A stretch of 33,230 bases of DNA, from the NCBI GenBank assembly GCA_019428905.1, contig JAHYJN010000032.1:1-33230 (forward strand), given 5' to 3'. The translations under genes were made by a program, and so were the position numbers. The first letter of the stretch is position 1. Each line of letters begins with the position of its first letter. The notes below the pieces were generated by a model, which was not told the DNA's origin, did no database searches, and saw only the letters and a list, made by a program, of their open reading frames with translations. Below, piece by piece: positions 1-7,536 of the stretch. The stretch is from Candidatus Brevefilum sp. Lineage in GTDB: Bacteria; Chloroflexota; Anaerolineae; Anaerolineales; Anaerolineaceae.

Positions 1-1
1 A

Positions 2-505
2 GAAGATATCGCTGGGTTAAGCCTGCAGCAAATCGGTTGGCTGACCTCCTTTTTTGGGATGGCGATGATGCTCACGACCATTCCTGCCGGGTGGTTCGCG
101 GACAAATTCGGTGAGCGGACTGCCATCACTCTGGGTTTCTTCCTGGAGTTCATCGCCTTGCTGCTGTTGATCAATGTAGATGCGTTCACAGGTTTCGCTG
201 CAGCCTGGGTCATCTTTGGCATCGGTGTGGGCTTGCTCTCACCGGCTTACCAGTCCTTGCTCAGCAAAGTGCTGCCAGAACGCATCCTTGGGACTGGCTT
301 TGGCTTGATCCACGCCAGCCTGGGCATCTTTTCACTGCCAGCGCCTGCTATCGGCTCCTTCCTGTGGAAGACGATTAGCCCGCAAGCGCCGTTTTATATC
401 ACAGCTATATTTGCCCTGCTGACGGTGATCCCAGCCTGGTTAAAATTCAAACTGACCGCTCGTGATCTTGAACGGGCAGCTGAAGCGAATGGTAAGCATT
501 CATGA
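2..505 (+). CDS. MFS transporter, 3' part only
   Basis: This is the C-terminal part of a major facilitator superfamily permease. The frame is open from base 2, so the start lies outside the window, and it ends at TGA 503-505. The visible 167 residues include the MFS loop signature (GWFADKFGERT, read from base 89) between hydrophobic segments. After it come about four further membrane helices and a short basic/acidic cytoplasmic tail. This matches the second six-helix half of a 12-helix permease. The substrate cannot be told from the sequence. The next gene starts 220 bases downstream. That gap holds a short inverted repeat (CGGCC/GGCCG, 538-552) without a T-tract, and no convincing gene. Confidence 0.8.
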   Translation, partial: EDIAGLSLQQIGWLTSFFGMAMMLTTIPAGWFADKFGERTAITLGFFLEFIALLLLINVDAFTGFAAAWVIFGIGVGLLSPAYQSLLSKVLPERILGTGFGLIHASLGIFSLPAPAIGSFLWKTISPQAPFYITAIFALLTVIPAWLKFKLTARDLERAAEANGKHS

Positions 506-725
506 TGGATGGATGGTATCCGCATTCAAGAGTAAATCGGCCTGCAGGGCCGGGTGAAACAGATCGTAGTCATGTCACGCATAGAGGTTGCTTTTGTTCC
601 CGAAAACAAAGTGAGGTTTGTGCCAACCCCTGTGAAAGCCTGACGACCCTCTGTAGGGGGCGCCCATCGCCCAGCCCTGCAGGATTTCATCTGACAACAA
701 AACAAACTAACGTGGAGATATAGAT

Positions 726-1727
726 ATGAAAACAAATGAAATTTTTCTAGAAAGTAAACCAGAAATCGACGGCCTTCGTTTCCGTAATTTTCTTGGTGAG
801 CAGGACTTCCCTGGCATGATGGTGATCATCGAAGCTGCAGCAGAAGCAGATCACCAACAGACCGGTGAAACCCTGGAAGACCTCAAGCACGATTATGCAC
901 ATCTGACTAACTCAGACCCCTATCAAGATGTGATCATAGCTGAAATATTTGGTGATCCAATTGCTTATGCCCGGGTGGAGTGGTGGCAGGAAGAGGATCC
1001 AAACGACCGCATCTATGGTCATTTTCTTAATATTCTGCCTAAGTGGCGCGGCCTTGGGATTGAAACTTCCATCATCCGTTGGTGTGAAGCGCGTCTGCAG
1101 GAGATCGCTGCTGAACACCCACAGGACAGTCAGCGTTTCTTCCAAACCTACAGCAATGAATTTAAAGTGCGCTTCAACACAATTTTAGAATCTCTGGAAT
1201 ACACTGCCGAACGCTTCTTCATTGAGATGTCACGTACCCTTGAGGATATTCCCTCTGCTGAACTGCCCCAGGGTATCCAGGCGCGCCCAGTTCAACCCGG
1301 AGAGGAACGCAAGATTTGGGACGCTTCGATTGAAGCTTTCAGGGATCATTGGGGTTATGCAGAACCCAAGGAGGAGCATTTTACATCTTATGCCGGGTCG
1401 AAGTACTTCCAACCCGACCTGTGGCAGGTGGCTTGGGATGGCGACCAGGTCGTGAGCAGCGTGATGAACTACATCGATCACGACTACAATAAAAAATATC
1501 ACCGCCAACGCGGTTGGACGGAGAACATTTCGACACTTAAACCCTGGCGCCACCGGGGTATCGCCCGAACACTGATTGTGCGCAGCATGCACATGCACAA
1601 AGCTAAAGGGATGAACGAAGTCGGATTAGGCGTTGATACAAATAATCCCAACGGCGCCCTCAAGCTCTATCAGGGTTTAGGTTATCAACAAGATAAAACC
1701 TTTATAAACTATCGTAAGCCAATGTAG
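726..1727 (+). CDS. tandem GNAT-family N-acetyltransferase
   Basis: This is a 333-residue protein with two GNAT (acetyl-CoA-dependent N-acetyltransferase) folds in one chain. The N-terminal domain (about residues 15-165) has a weak acetyl-CoA loop in ILPKWRGLGIETSI. The C-terminal domain (about 185-333) carries the stronger motif A, LKPWRHRGIARTLIVRSM, followed by the typical GNAT ending NPNGALKLYQGLGYQ. Double-GNAT architecture is known from mycothiol synthase and from many uncharacterised Chloroflexota and Actinobacteria proteins; in these one domain is often inactive. Here the N-terminal loop is the more degenerate. The start is ATG after a purine-rich GTGGAGATATAG. The acceptor substrate is unknown. 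A candidate terminator follows at 1758, so the gene is probably transcribed alone. Confidence 0.85.
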   Translation: MKTNEIFLESKPEIDGLRFRNFLGEQDFPGMMVIIEAAAEADHQQTGETLEDLKHDYAHLTNSDPYQDVIIAEIFGDPIAYARVEWWQEEDPNDRIYGHFLNILPKWRGLGIETSIIRWCEARLQEIAAEHPQDSQRFFQTYSNEFKVRFNTILESLEYTAERFFIEMSRTLEDIPSAELPQGIQARPVQPGEERKIWDASIEAFRDHWGYAEPKEEHFTSYAGSKYFQPDLWQVAWDGDQVVSSVMNYIDHDYNKKYHRQRGWTENISTLKPWRHRGIARTLIVRSMHMHKAKGMNEVGLGVDTNNPNGALKLYQGLGYQQDKTFINYRKPM

Positions 1728-1757
1728 TAACGATAGAAACAACACAAAACCGAACAA

Positions 1758-1790
1758 GACACCGCGAGATCTAATCTGGCGGTGTCGATT
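1758..1790 (+). terminator. candidate terminator after the GNAT gene
   Basis: A perfect 8-bp inverted repeat (GACACCGC 1758-1765 and GCGGTGTC 1779-1786) with a 13-nt loop is followed by the moderately T-rich GATTTATATTT. It lies 31 bases after the GNAT stop codon. The stem is GC-rich but the T-tract is broken, so termination is likely rather than certain. Confidence 0.5.
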
Positions 1791-1855
1791 TATATTTCAA
1801 AACATGCTTATGGTACAATCAAACCCGCAAATACTTCAAACACCCAAAAATACCA

Positions 1856-3082
1856 ATGCGTAGAGAATTTACCCGAAACACCAAGCTGTTTTTATTATCC
1901 ACGCTGCTGTATGGCTTTTCCTTCAGCGTGTGGGAGCTTTTTTTTAATCTCTACATCCTCTCTTTGGGCATCAATAGCGACATGCTCGGCCTGATTCGCT
2001 CTGCCACGCCCCTGGCAGCATTGGTTCTGGGCTTGCCCTTGGGGTTATTCTCTGATCGCTTCGGCCGCCGCAGGAGCATGTTGATTGGGCTTGTGATCGG
2101 TTTTACGGGTATGGTCTTCCAAATCCGTGTGCCCAACCCCATCTTGATCTTCACCTTTGGACTGGTTCAAGGCGCAGGCTTCATGCTCTACCGTGTCTCA
2201 CAACCGCCGTTTATTATGGCCGTCAGCAAAAAAGAAAACCAGGCCATCATTTTTAGCTTGAATTTTGGTTTACTGACCATTGCCGCCACCATCGGTAACC
2301 TGGTTGCTGGCCAGGTGCCTGATTGGCTCTACCGCTGGCTGGGAATCATCCAGGGCAGCGCAGCCTCATACCAATGGGTCATCACTGCCGGTATCCTCTT
2401 AGCCGCCACCAGCTTGATCCCCGTATTTCTGATCCGCGAAGAAAAATCAGCCCAGACGCATGACCAAACGCGTATCCCCCTAAAAACAATCATTCGAAAA
2501 CTGACAGCCCGGCCAATCGTACGCCAGCTAGCCATCATTAACCTGATCATGGGCTTTGGCGCATCAATTTTGATCCCTTATCTGAATGTGTTCCTACGGG
2601 GGAAATTTAACATCGCGGATGATTTACTGGGGTTGATCTTCAGTTTATCATCCCTGCTGGTCTTTTTAGGGTCGATGGCTTCCCCGTGGTTGCTCAGGCT
2701 GACCAAAAGCCGGATCATCCCCACGGTCGCTACCCGGGGTGTCAGTGTGTTATTTCTGTTTGCATTGGGTTTCTCACCGATCCTCTGGATTGCTGTTGTC
2801 AGCCTCTGGTTCAGGACTGTTCTAATGCAAATGTCTTCACCTCTGCTGGATAACTATGCCATGCTGGTCAGCCGTCCTGAGGAACAGGGTGCGATCGCCA
2901 GTATTCCCAGCATCGGGTGGCAAATGGGGCAAGCTGTGGGGATCTTTCTCTCAGGATTCGTGCAAACCCGGTTCGGTTTTTCACCGATTTTCATCACCAC
3001 CGGGCTGCTGTATATCATTTCTATTACCCTGACCTGGGTTTATTTCCGTCCTGGTGAAAAAGAACAAGCTTATGCCGGATAA
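1856..3082 (+). CDS. MFS transporter
   Basis: This is a 408-residue permease with about 12 hydrophobic helices. The MFS loop 2-3 signature is clear at about residues 61-77 (GLPLGLFSDRFGRRRSM). A charged central cytoplasmic loop (about 195-225, with EEKSAQTHDQTR) separates the two six-helix halves. Length and layout fit a DHA1-type or sugar/drug permease; the substrate is not evident. The ATG at 1856 lacks a strong Shine-Dalgarno. A TACAAT box preceded by TG lies at 1814-1819, about 35 bases upstream, and may serve as an extended -10. The 3' end overlaps the metallophosphoesterase gene, so the two are probably co-translated. Confidence 0.88.
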   Translation: MRREFTRNTKLFLLSTLLYGFSFSVWELFFNLYILSLGINSDMLGLIRSATPLAALVLGLPLGLFSDRFGRRRSMLIGLVIGFTGMVFQIRVPNPILIFTFGLVQGAGFMLYRVSQPPFIMAVSKKENQAIIFSLNFGLLTIAATIGNLVAGQVPDWLYRWLGIIQGSAASYQWVITAGILLAATSLIPVFLIREEKSAQTHDQTRIPLKTIIRKLTARPIVRQLAIINLIMGFGASILIPYLNVFLRGKFNIADDLLGLIFSLSSLLVFLGSMASPWLLRLTKSRIIPTVATRGVSVLFLFALGFSPILWIAVVSLWFRTVLMQMSSPLLDNYAMLVSRPEEQGAIASIPSIGWQMGQAVGIFLSGFVQTRFGFSPIFITTGLLYIISITLTWVYFRPGEKEQAYAG

Positions 3083-3629
3083 CTCAAAAACGATCACCTT
3101 CGGGGTGATTGCCGACACCCACATCCCGGATCGTGCCAAACATCTCCCATCAATGGTTCTCAGGACTTTTGAACGCGCCCAGGTCAACCAAATTTTACAC
3201 GCCGGTGATGCTGCCAATTGGGAGGTCATTCATAAATTGGAGGAAATCGCGCCCGTGATTGTCGTCCAGGGCAACCGTGATTGGCTGTTCGGCATGTCTT
3301 TTCCACTTCACGTCAATCTTACGATCAACAGCGTGCGCATCACCTTGACCCACGGTCATCGATCCATGCTGCAGTACCTGTATGATAAGTGGTCTTACAT
3401 CCGCATTGGGTATCGCTTCGAGCGGTATTACCGACATCTCTCAGCAGACTACCCCAATTCGGATGTAATCATCTTCGGCCACACACACTATCAAACAGCA
3501 ACCTGGGTCAACGGGCAATTGTTCTTAAACCCGGGTGCCGCCTATCCTTGCCGTCACAACCACAACCAGCCCCAATTTGGCATCCTGAGTATCACGCCAG
3601 GGGGTATCATCCGCACTGAATGTTATTAA
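3072..3629 (+). CDS. YfcE/MJ0936-type metallophosphoesterase
   Basis: This is a 185-residue calcineurin-like phosphoesterase of the small YfcE/MJ0936 type, a two-metal phosphodiesterase. All metal-binding motifs are visible: D15-x-H17 (IADTH), HAGD (D46), GNRD (N68), THGH (H94) and FGHTH (H137, H139). The family hydrolyses phosphodiesters in vitro, usually with Mn2+ or Ni2+, and its physiological substrate is generally unknown. I chose the ATG at 3072, which overlaps the MFS stop codon by 11 bases. A GTG at 3054 would add six residues but has no ribosome binding site. The overlap implies translational coupling to the transporter, though the two products need not act together. Confidence 0.88.
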   Translation: MPDNSKTITFGVIADTHIPDRAKHLPSMVLRTFERAQVNQILHAGDAANWEVIHKLEEIAPVIVVQGNRDWLFGMSFPLHVNLTINSVRITLTHGHRSMLQYLYDKWSYIRIGYRFERYYRHLSADYPNSDVIIFGHTHYQTATWVNGQLFLNPGAAYPCRHNHNQPQFGILSITPGGIIRTECY

Positions 3630-3770
3630 ATCCTGAAACCTATGAAGCTAATCTAAACAATGCCACCTTTCTCAGCGCAAAGCAGAATTTCCGATACAAT
3701 ATAGTCACACAACAAGCGGTTCAGGACCAGAAGCAACTGGTACCCTTAGCGCAGTCAGGTTAAGTCCATC

Positions 3771-4556
3771 ATGCTCACAATTACCTCGTCCAGTAATCCA
3801 AAGATCAAACTCGTCCGTGCTTTGCAGACCCAAGCCCGTGAACGCAAAGGTCAGGCAGCCTTTGTTGCCGAAGGTGTGCGCTTGCTAGAAGACGCTCTCT
3901 CAGCCGGATGGCCGATCGACTACGTGCTTTTCGATCAAACCCTTTCAGAACGCGGCCAGGCTTTACTCAACACCCTAGAGGCGAAATCCAAGACCGAGGT
4001 GTTTGAGATCTCACCCGCATTGATGGCTGAAATCAGCGATACAGAAACACCTCAGGGCATCCTGGCTGTGATGAAAAGCTCCGCGCTGCCCCTGCCCACA
4101 GACCCCAGCTTTGTGATCGTGGCAGACCAGGTGCGCGACCCCGGCAACCTAGGCACCATCCTTCGAACTGCTGAGGCGGCAGGTGCCGATGCCGTCCTGT
4201 TAACTCCGGGCACAGTGGATGCCCTTTCGCCCAAAGTCGTACGCGCTGGTATGGGTGCCCATTTTCACTTACCAATCGTGCATCTTCCCTGGCATGAAAT
4301 CCATGCCTATCTGACCGGCCTCCCCATTTTCTTAGCCGAAGCAGACCAGGGTAGCCTCTTGTGGGATGCTGATTTTCGTCAGCCGTGTGCCTTGCTAATT
4401 GGGGGTGAAGCCTTTGGCGCCAGCCCAATGGGTGAAGAAGCTGCCACGCACCGTATCACCATCCCCATGGTAGGAAGGGCAGAATCCCTCAATGCAGCAG
4501 TGGCGGCTGGCATCCTGATGGCTGAGGTTATTCGGCAGAGACACCCGGATAAATAA
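3771..4556 (+). CDS. TrmH/SpoU-family RNA 2'-O-ribose methyltransferase
   Basis: This is a 261-residue SPOUT-class methyltransferase that uses S-adenosylmethionine to methylate a ribose 2'-OH in rRNA or tRNA. The N-terminal part (about 1-105) resembles the SpoU substrate-binding domain (TSSSNPKIKLVRAL, then FVAEGVRLLEDAL). The catalytic domain has motif 1 DQVRDPGNLGTILRTAEAAG (N126, R132), motif 2 ALLIGGEAFG (E213) and motif 3 IPMVGRAESLNAAVAAGI (S239, N241). These residues form the trefoil-knot cofactor site. Overall layout fits RlmB/TsnR-like 23S rRNA enzymes, but the target nucleotide cannot be assigned. The DUF711 gene starts 13 bases downstream, so the two are likely one operon. A TACAAT box at 3695-3700 may be the -10 of its promoter. 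Confidence 0.92.
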   Translation: MLTITSSSNPKIKLVRALQTQARERKGQAAFVAEGVRLLEDALSAGWPIDYVLFDQTLSERGQALLNTLEAKSKTEVFEISPALMAEISDTETPQGILAVMKSSALPLPTDPSFVIVADQVRDPGNLGTILRTAEAAGADAVLLTPGTVDALSPKVVRAGMGAHFHLPIVHLPWHEIHAYLTGLPIFLAEADQGSLLWDADFRQPCALLIGGEAFGASPMGEEAATHRITIPMVGRAESLNAAVAAGILMAEVIRQRHPDK

Positions 4557-4569
4557 GAAGGACAACAAT

Positions 4570-5784
4570 ATGCGCATTCGATCCATCACCTGCTTCATCC
4601 ATCCACGCTGGCCGCTCAGCGAACTCGTCCTGCAAAAAGCTGGGATCTTTGCCCAGCATGCCAAGCAGGCCTTCGAAACAGCTGGCTACACGGTACAAAC
4701 CTTACGCATGGCCACGCCCCCCTTCGCCGAATTCCTGGTTCCTGAAGACTACGCGCATGCTGCCACACGGATTGAGGTCTTTGCCCACAGCGAAGGATTT
4801 GAGTATGTCGCCATGGGTCCAGCGCTGACCCACTTACCCGAGAGCTACGAAATCATCCCTGATTTACTGGCGAGCTCCGGCAACCTGTTCTTCAGCGGGC
4901 ACCTCACCACCCAACAATCGCAGATCAGCTTACCAGCTGTGCGCGCCTGTGCCGAGGTGATCCAGCGTGCTGCACCCTTAGAAAAGGACGGATTCGCCAA
5001 CCTGCGCTTTGCCGCCCTGGCCAACGTCCCCCCTTACGCCCCGTTCTTCCCAGCAGCCTATCACCAGGGAAAAGCACCAGCATTCGCCCTGGCTTTAGAA
5101 GCGGCTGACCTGGCGGTCAGTGCTTTCACGGGGGCAGAATCCCTGGAAAGCGCCCGAACAGAATTAATTAACCAGATTACAACCCATGCCCAAGCCCTGG
5201 AAGCTGTGGGGGAACGGCTGGCGCATGCCTATCAGATCGAATTCAAAGGCCTTGATTTCACCCTGGCCCCCTTCCCTGAGCCAGCAAAATCCCTTGGTAA
5301 TGCTTTGGAGCAATTAGGCCTCCCGGCGATTGGCCTGTCAGGGAGCCTGGCCGCAGCAGCTTTCCTGACGGATACCCTCGACCGGGCATCCTTCAAACGC
5401 ACGGGTTTCAACGGCTTGATGCTGCCCTTATTGGAGGATGCGACCCTGGCAAAACGCGGCGCGCAAGGGATATTAACGGTCACCGACCTGCTGCTGTACG
5501 CCACAGTCTGCGGAACTGGCCTGGATACCATCCCCCTCCCAGGGGATACCTCAGTTGAACAAATCCACGCCGTATTACTTGACCTGGCAGCGTTATCACT
5601 ACGACTGAATAAGCCGCTCACCGCTCGCTTAATGCCCATCCCTGGTAAACAAGCCGGGGATGAGACCGGTTTTGAGTTTGAATTCTTTGCCAACAGTAAG
5701 GTATTGGCACTGCCTGCCGAGCCCCTGACCGGCCTTTTAGGTGGTGACGAAACCTTTAACATTTTCTCGAGGCATAAACCATAA
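4570..5784 (+). CDS. DUF711 family protein
   Basis: This is a 404-residue protein recognisable as DUF711 (UPF0210). Its start (MRIRSITCFIHPRWPLSE) and the C-terminal block TVCGTGLDTIPLPGD, around residue 317, are characteristic. Members adopt a fold related to glycyl-radical enzymes such as pyruvate formate-lyase, but no reaction is established. The protein has no signal peptide or membrane helix. Ribosome binding site AAGAAGGA sits ten bases before the ATG. It follows the RNA methyltransferase by 13 bases, which suggests co-transcription only. It is slightly shorter than typical members (about 440-450 residues). Some small-molecule metabolic role is inferred from the fold alone. Confidence 0.85.
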   Translation: MRIRSITCFIHPRWPLSELVLQKAGIFAQHAKQAFETAGYTVQTLRMATPPFAEFLVPEDYAHAATRIEVFAHSEGFEYVAMGPALTHLPESYEIIPDLLASSGNLFFSGHLTTQQSQISLPAVRACAEVIQRAAPLEKDGFANLRFAALANVPPYAPFFPAAYHQGKAPAFALALEAADLAVSAFTGAESLESARTELINQITTHAQALEAVGERLAHAYQIEFKGLDFTLAPFPEPAKSLGNALEQLGLPAIGLSGSLAAAAFLTDTLDRASFKRTGFNGLMLPLLEDATLAKRGAQGILTVTDLLLYATVCGTGLDTIPLPGDTSVEQIHAVLLDLAALSLRLNKPLTARLMPIPGKQAGDETGFEFEFFANSKVLALPAEPLTGLLGGDETFNIFSRHKP

Positions 5785-5836
5785 CGATAAACGAATATTC
5801 ATTCAGCCAACGCCAAGAACAGAATAGTTTGAACAC

Positions 5837-5866
5837 TAGACAAATTTTCCATTTCTTGGTTATAAT
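5837..5866 (+). promoter_or_regulatory. candidate sigma-70-type promoter upstream of the liv operon
   Basis: A -35 box TAGACA (5837-5842) and a perfect -10 box TATAAT (5861-5866) are separated by 18 bases. They lie in an AT-rich 500-bp gene-free region between DUF711 and the liv genes. A second extended -10 occurs about 115 bases downstream, so the operon may have two promoters. Confidence 0.5.
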
Positions 5867-5931
5867 TGCACAAATATTCTTAATCAAAAAAATGGTCATA
5901 ACGAAAACGCACCAAAATCGTTAAATGTACC

Positions 5932-5957
5932 TTAACAATAAATTCGAATGTTGTTAA
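5932..5957 (+). promoter_or_regulatory. dyad upstream of the liv promoter, possible operator
   Basis: Perfect 7-bp arms TTAACAA (5932-5938) and TTGTTAA (5951-5957) flank a 12-base centre that itself contains the palindrome ATTCGAAT (5942-5949). The dyad ends 23 bases before the TATAAT at 5980, where it would overlap the -35 region. This is the placement expected of an operator. No regulator is encoded next to it, so the binding protein is unknown. Confidence 0.4.
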
Positions 5958-5976
5958 TGAGGTGATTGGCAAATCC

Positions 5977-5985
5977 TGCTATAAT
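5977..5985 (+). promoter_or_regulatory. extended -10 promoter for the liv leader transcript
   Basis: TGC-TATAAT (TATAAT 5980-5985) is a perfect extended -10 element with no recognisable -35 box at 16-18 bases. A start near 5992 would give a leader of about 290 bases before the binding-protein gene, with the short Ile/Leu/Val-rich frame about 40 bases into the transcript. Confidence 0.55.
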
Positions 5986-6031
5986 CGGCGAAACAATTAT
6001 CAACCAGAAAGATTTAGCGCAGAAAAAACAA

Positions 6032-6088
6032 ATGTCAACCTTTGCCATTACCCTCATCGTTCACTATTGGCATATTATTGCCGGCTAG
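6032..6088 (+). CDS. putative Ile/Leu/Val-rich leader peptide of the liv operon
   Basis: This is an 18-codon frame (MSTFAITLIVHYWHIIAG) beginning about 40 bases after the extended -10 promoter and ending 63 bases before a strong terminator. Six of 18 residues are branched-chain amino acids: four Ile, one Leu and one Val, with the clusters ITLIV and II. It precedes a branched-chain amino acid transporter operon. Its sequence also takes part in the alternative RNA stems described for the attenuator. The weak point is the ribosome binding site: AGAAAAAAC is purine-rich but is not a good Shine-Dalgarno. It is too short for coding statistics, so the call rests on position, composition and RNA pairing. 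Confidence 0.45.
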   Translation: MSTFAITLIVHYWHIIAG

Positions 6089-6163
6089 ATCGCGATTGGG
6101 ATGGCGTAGAATAAGCTCTGGGAGATCCAGATCCACAAAACCAGAAATTACAAACAGCCACCC
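6044..6163 (+). promoter_or_regulatory. putative transcription attenuator (segments 1, 2 and 3)
   Basis: Three segments can pair in mutually exclusive ways. Segment 1 (6044-6059, inside the leader frame over its Ile, Leu and Ile codons) pairs with segment 2 (6093-6105) through 12 base pairs: GCCAT/ATGGC, CCC/GGG and ATCG/CGAT with small bulges. Segment 2 can instead pair with segment 3 (GCCACCC, 6157-6163) through seven pairs with one bulged A. Segment 3 is the left arm of the terminator at 6152-6184. A ribosome stalled at codons 6-10 would hide segment 1 and favour the 2:3 antiterminator. A ribosome at the stop codon (6086-6088) would cover segment 2 and allow termination. This is inference from pairing, without folding energies. 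Confidence 0.5.
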
Positions 6164-6184
6164 AAAACAGGGGTGGCTGTTTTT
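6152..6184 (+). terminator. strong intrinsic terminator in the liv leader
   Basis: A perfect 12-bp stem (6152-6163 with 6171-6182) with a 7-nt loop AAAACAG ends in a run of five T (6180-6184). No complete gene of normal size lies between the promoter and this terminator, and the binding-protein gene starts 101 bases later. It therefore looks like a regulated (attenuator) terminator rather than the end of a gene. A small stable leader RNA would be another reading. Confidence 0.8.
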
Positions 6185-6284
6185 ACAATCTGGCTCTGTG
6201 AGAAAGGAGAAAGCTATCAAAAAAGAAATTCCAATTGTTCTGTACTTTCGTTCATTTTGATCAAATAAAAGAGGAGAATAAAAA

Positions 6285-7517
6285 ATGAAGACTCGTCGTA
6301 TTTTAATTGTTGCATTCCTCCTGGTGCTGCTCCTGAGCGCTTGTGGACCTGCAGCAGAAGAACCAGCCGTTGTGGAACCCAGTGGCGTAGACACAACTGC
6401 GCTGTGTGAGGGTGATGATTTTGGTTGTGCAGTCATCGCCCCCGGGCAGACCATCAAAATTGGCATGGGTTCACCCATGACCGGCGGTAATGCCGCCTTT
6501 GGTATCGATGCTGAACAATCAGGCCTGATCGCCGTTGAAGACGCTGGCGAATTTATGGGCTTTCAGTTTGAGCTGATCGCTGAAGATGACGGTGGAACGC
6601 CAGAAGGCGGCGCGGCAGTGGCGAATAAGTTCGCTGCCGACCCCACGATCGTCGGTGTGGCTGGTCACCTGTTCTCAGGTGCAACATTTGCCGCATTGCC
6701 AATTTACGAAGAAATCGGCATCCCCATGCTGTCACCCTCCGCTACCAACCCTGATCTGACACGACAGGGCTCACGTGTATTCAACCGGGTTCCCTTTACG
6801 GATGAAGCACAGGGCGCAGCTGCAGCTGAATACATGTACAATGAACTGGGCTTCCGAAAGATTGCCTTCCTACATGATGGCCAGGACTATGGTAAAGGTC
6901 TGGCGGAAATCGCCGCAGCGACCTTTGAGTCCCTCGGTGGTGAGGTTGTGGCTTTAATGGGCCTCACCCCTGGTGAGGCAGATTACAGCCCAGTGCTCTC
7001 AACCATCGCAGCGGATTCTCCAGATGCCCTGTACTTGGGCGGTTACACCCAGGAAGGCGTTGTTCTGACCAATAATATGAAGACCTCTGGGTTGGAAGAT
7101 GTGGTCTTCTTCGGTTGTGACGGCACCTTCGGCGTAGACTTCCTGTCACGCACCGGCGCGAATGGTGAAGGCACCTACCATGCCACCCCTCGCACCCCGC
7201 CAGAAACACCGGAAAAAGATGCCTTTGACGCAGCATATACAACACGCTGGGGCCAGGCACCTGGCGAACTATCGCCCTTTACTTGGAACAGCTATGACAC
7301 CACCACCATGCTTATCAAAATGGTGCAAGAAGTAGCTGTTATGGGCAGTGATGGATCGCTGTACATTCCCCGCGGCGCCTTGGTTGATGCCGTACGAGGC
7401 CTTGCTAACTATGTTGGTATCAGCGGCACATATACCTGTGCACCAGTTGGTGACTGCAATATTGAAGGTCCTACCTTCTGGATCGTTGAAGGCGGTGAGT
7501 TCGTCGCCGTAAACTAA
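6285..7517 (+). CDS. livK: branched-chain amino acid ABC transporter substrate-binding lipoprotein
   Basis: This 410-residue extracytoplasmic solute-binding protein delivers ligand to the LivHM permease. A lipoprotein signal peptide is clear: KTRR, a hydrophobic stretch, then LLSAC with the lipidated Cys at residue 20. The mature part is a type I periplasmic-binding fold (Peripla_BP_6), with typical stretches IKIGMGSPMTGGNAAFGIDAE, GVAGHLFSGAT and LSPSATNPDLT. The start is ATG with ribosome binding site AGAGGAG eight bases upstream. It is the first gene of the liv operon and is separated from the permease genes by a strong hairpin, which should give excess binding protein. Family members bind Leu/Ile/Val, but others bind urea, amides or aromatic acids. 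The Ile/Leu/Val-rich leader favours branched-chain amino acids. Confidence 0.92.
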   Translation: MKTRRILIVAFLLVLLLSACGPAAEEPAVVEPSGVDTTALCEGDDFGCAVIAPGQTIKIGMGSPMTGGNAAFGIDAEQSGLIAVEDAGEFMGFQFELIAEDDGGTPEGGAAVANKFAADPTIVGVAGHLFSGATFAALPIYEEIGIPMLSPSATNPDLTRQGSRVFNRVPFTDEAQGAAAAEYMYNELGFRKIAFLHDGQDYGKGLAEIAAATFESLGGEVVALMGLTPGEADYSPVLSTIAADSPDALYLGGYTQEGVVLTNNMKTSGLEDVVFFGCDGTFGVDFLSRTGANGEGTYHATPRTPPETPEKDAFDAAYTTRWGQAPGELSPFTWNSYDTTTMLIKMVQEVAVMGSDGSLYIPRGALVDAVRGLANYVGISGTYTCAPVGDCNIEGPTFWIVEGGEFVAVN

Positions 7518-7536
7518 TCCAAAATAAATTACAATC

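Noticed and set aside
538..552. CGGCC-TGCAG-GGCCG inverted repeat after the first MFS gene, as a terminator
   Set aside because: The stem is only five pairs and is not followed by a T-run.
502..723. Open frame of 73 codons overlapping the MFS stop codon
   Set aside because: Composition is not protein-like (Cys, Pro, Ser and Arg scattered, no hydrophobic core), there is no good ribosome binding site and no recognisable family. It spans the gap up to the GNAT gene start and is probably chance.
3630..3770. Possible small RNA or tRNA between the phosphoesterase and the RNA methyltransferase
   Set aside because: No cloverleaf, T-loop consensus or terminator could be found. Only a TACAAT promoter-like box is visible.
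4033..4428. 131-codon frame on the minus strand inside the RNA methyltransferase gene
   Set aside because: It is antisense to strongly conserved SpoU motifs and reads as Arg/Pro/His/Gly-rich sequence, typical of a shadow frame.
5232..5762. 176-codon minus-strand frame opposite DUF711
   Set aside because: It is antisense to conserved DUF711 sequence, with Ser/Arg/Pro-rich low-complexity translation and no ribosome binding site.
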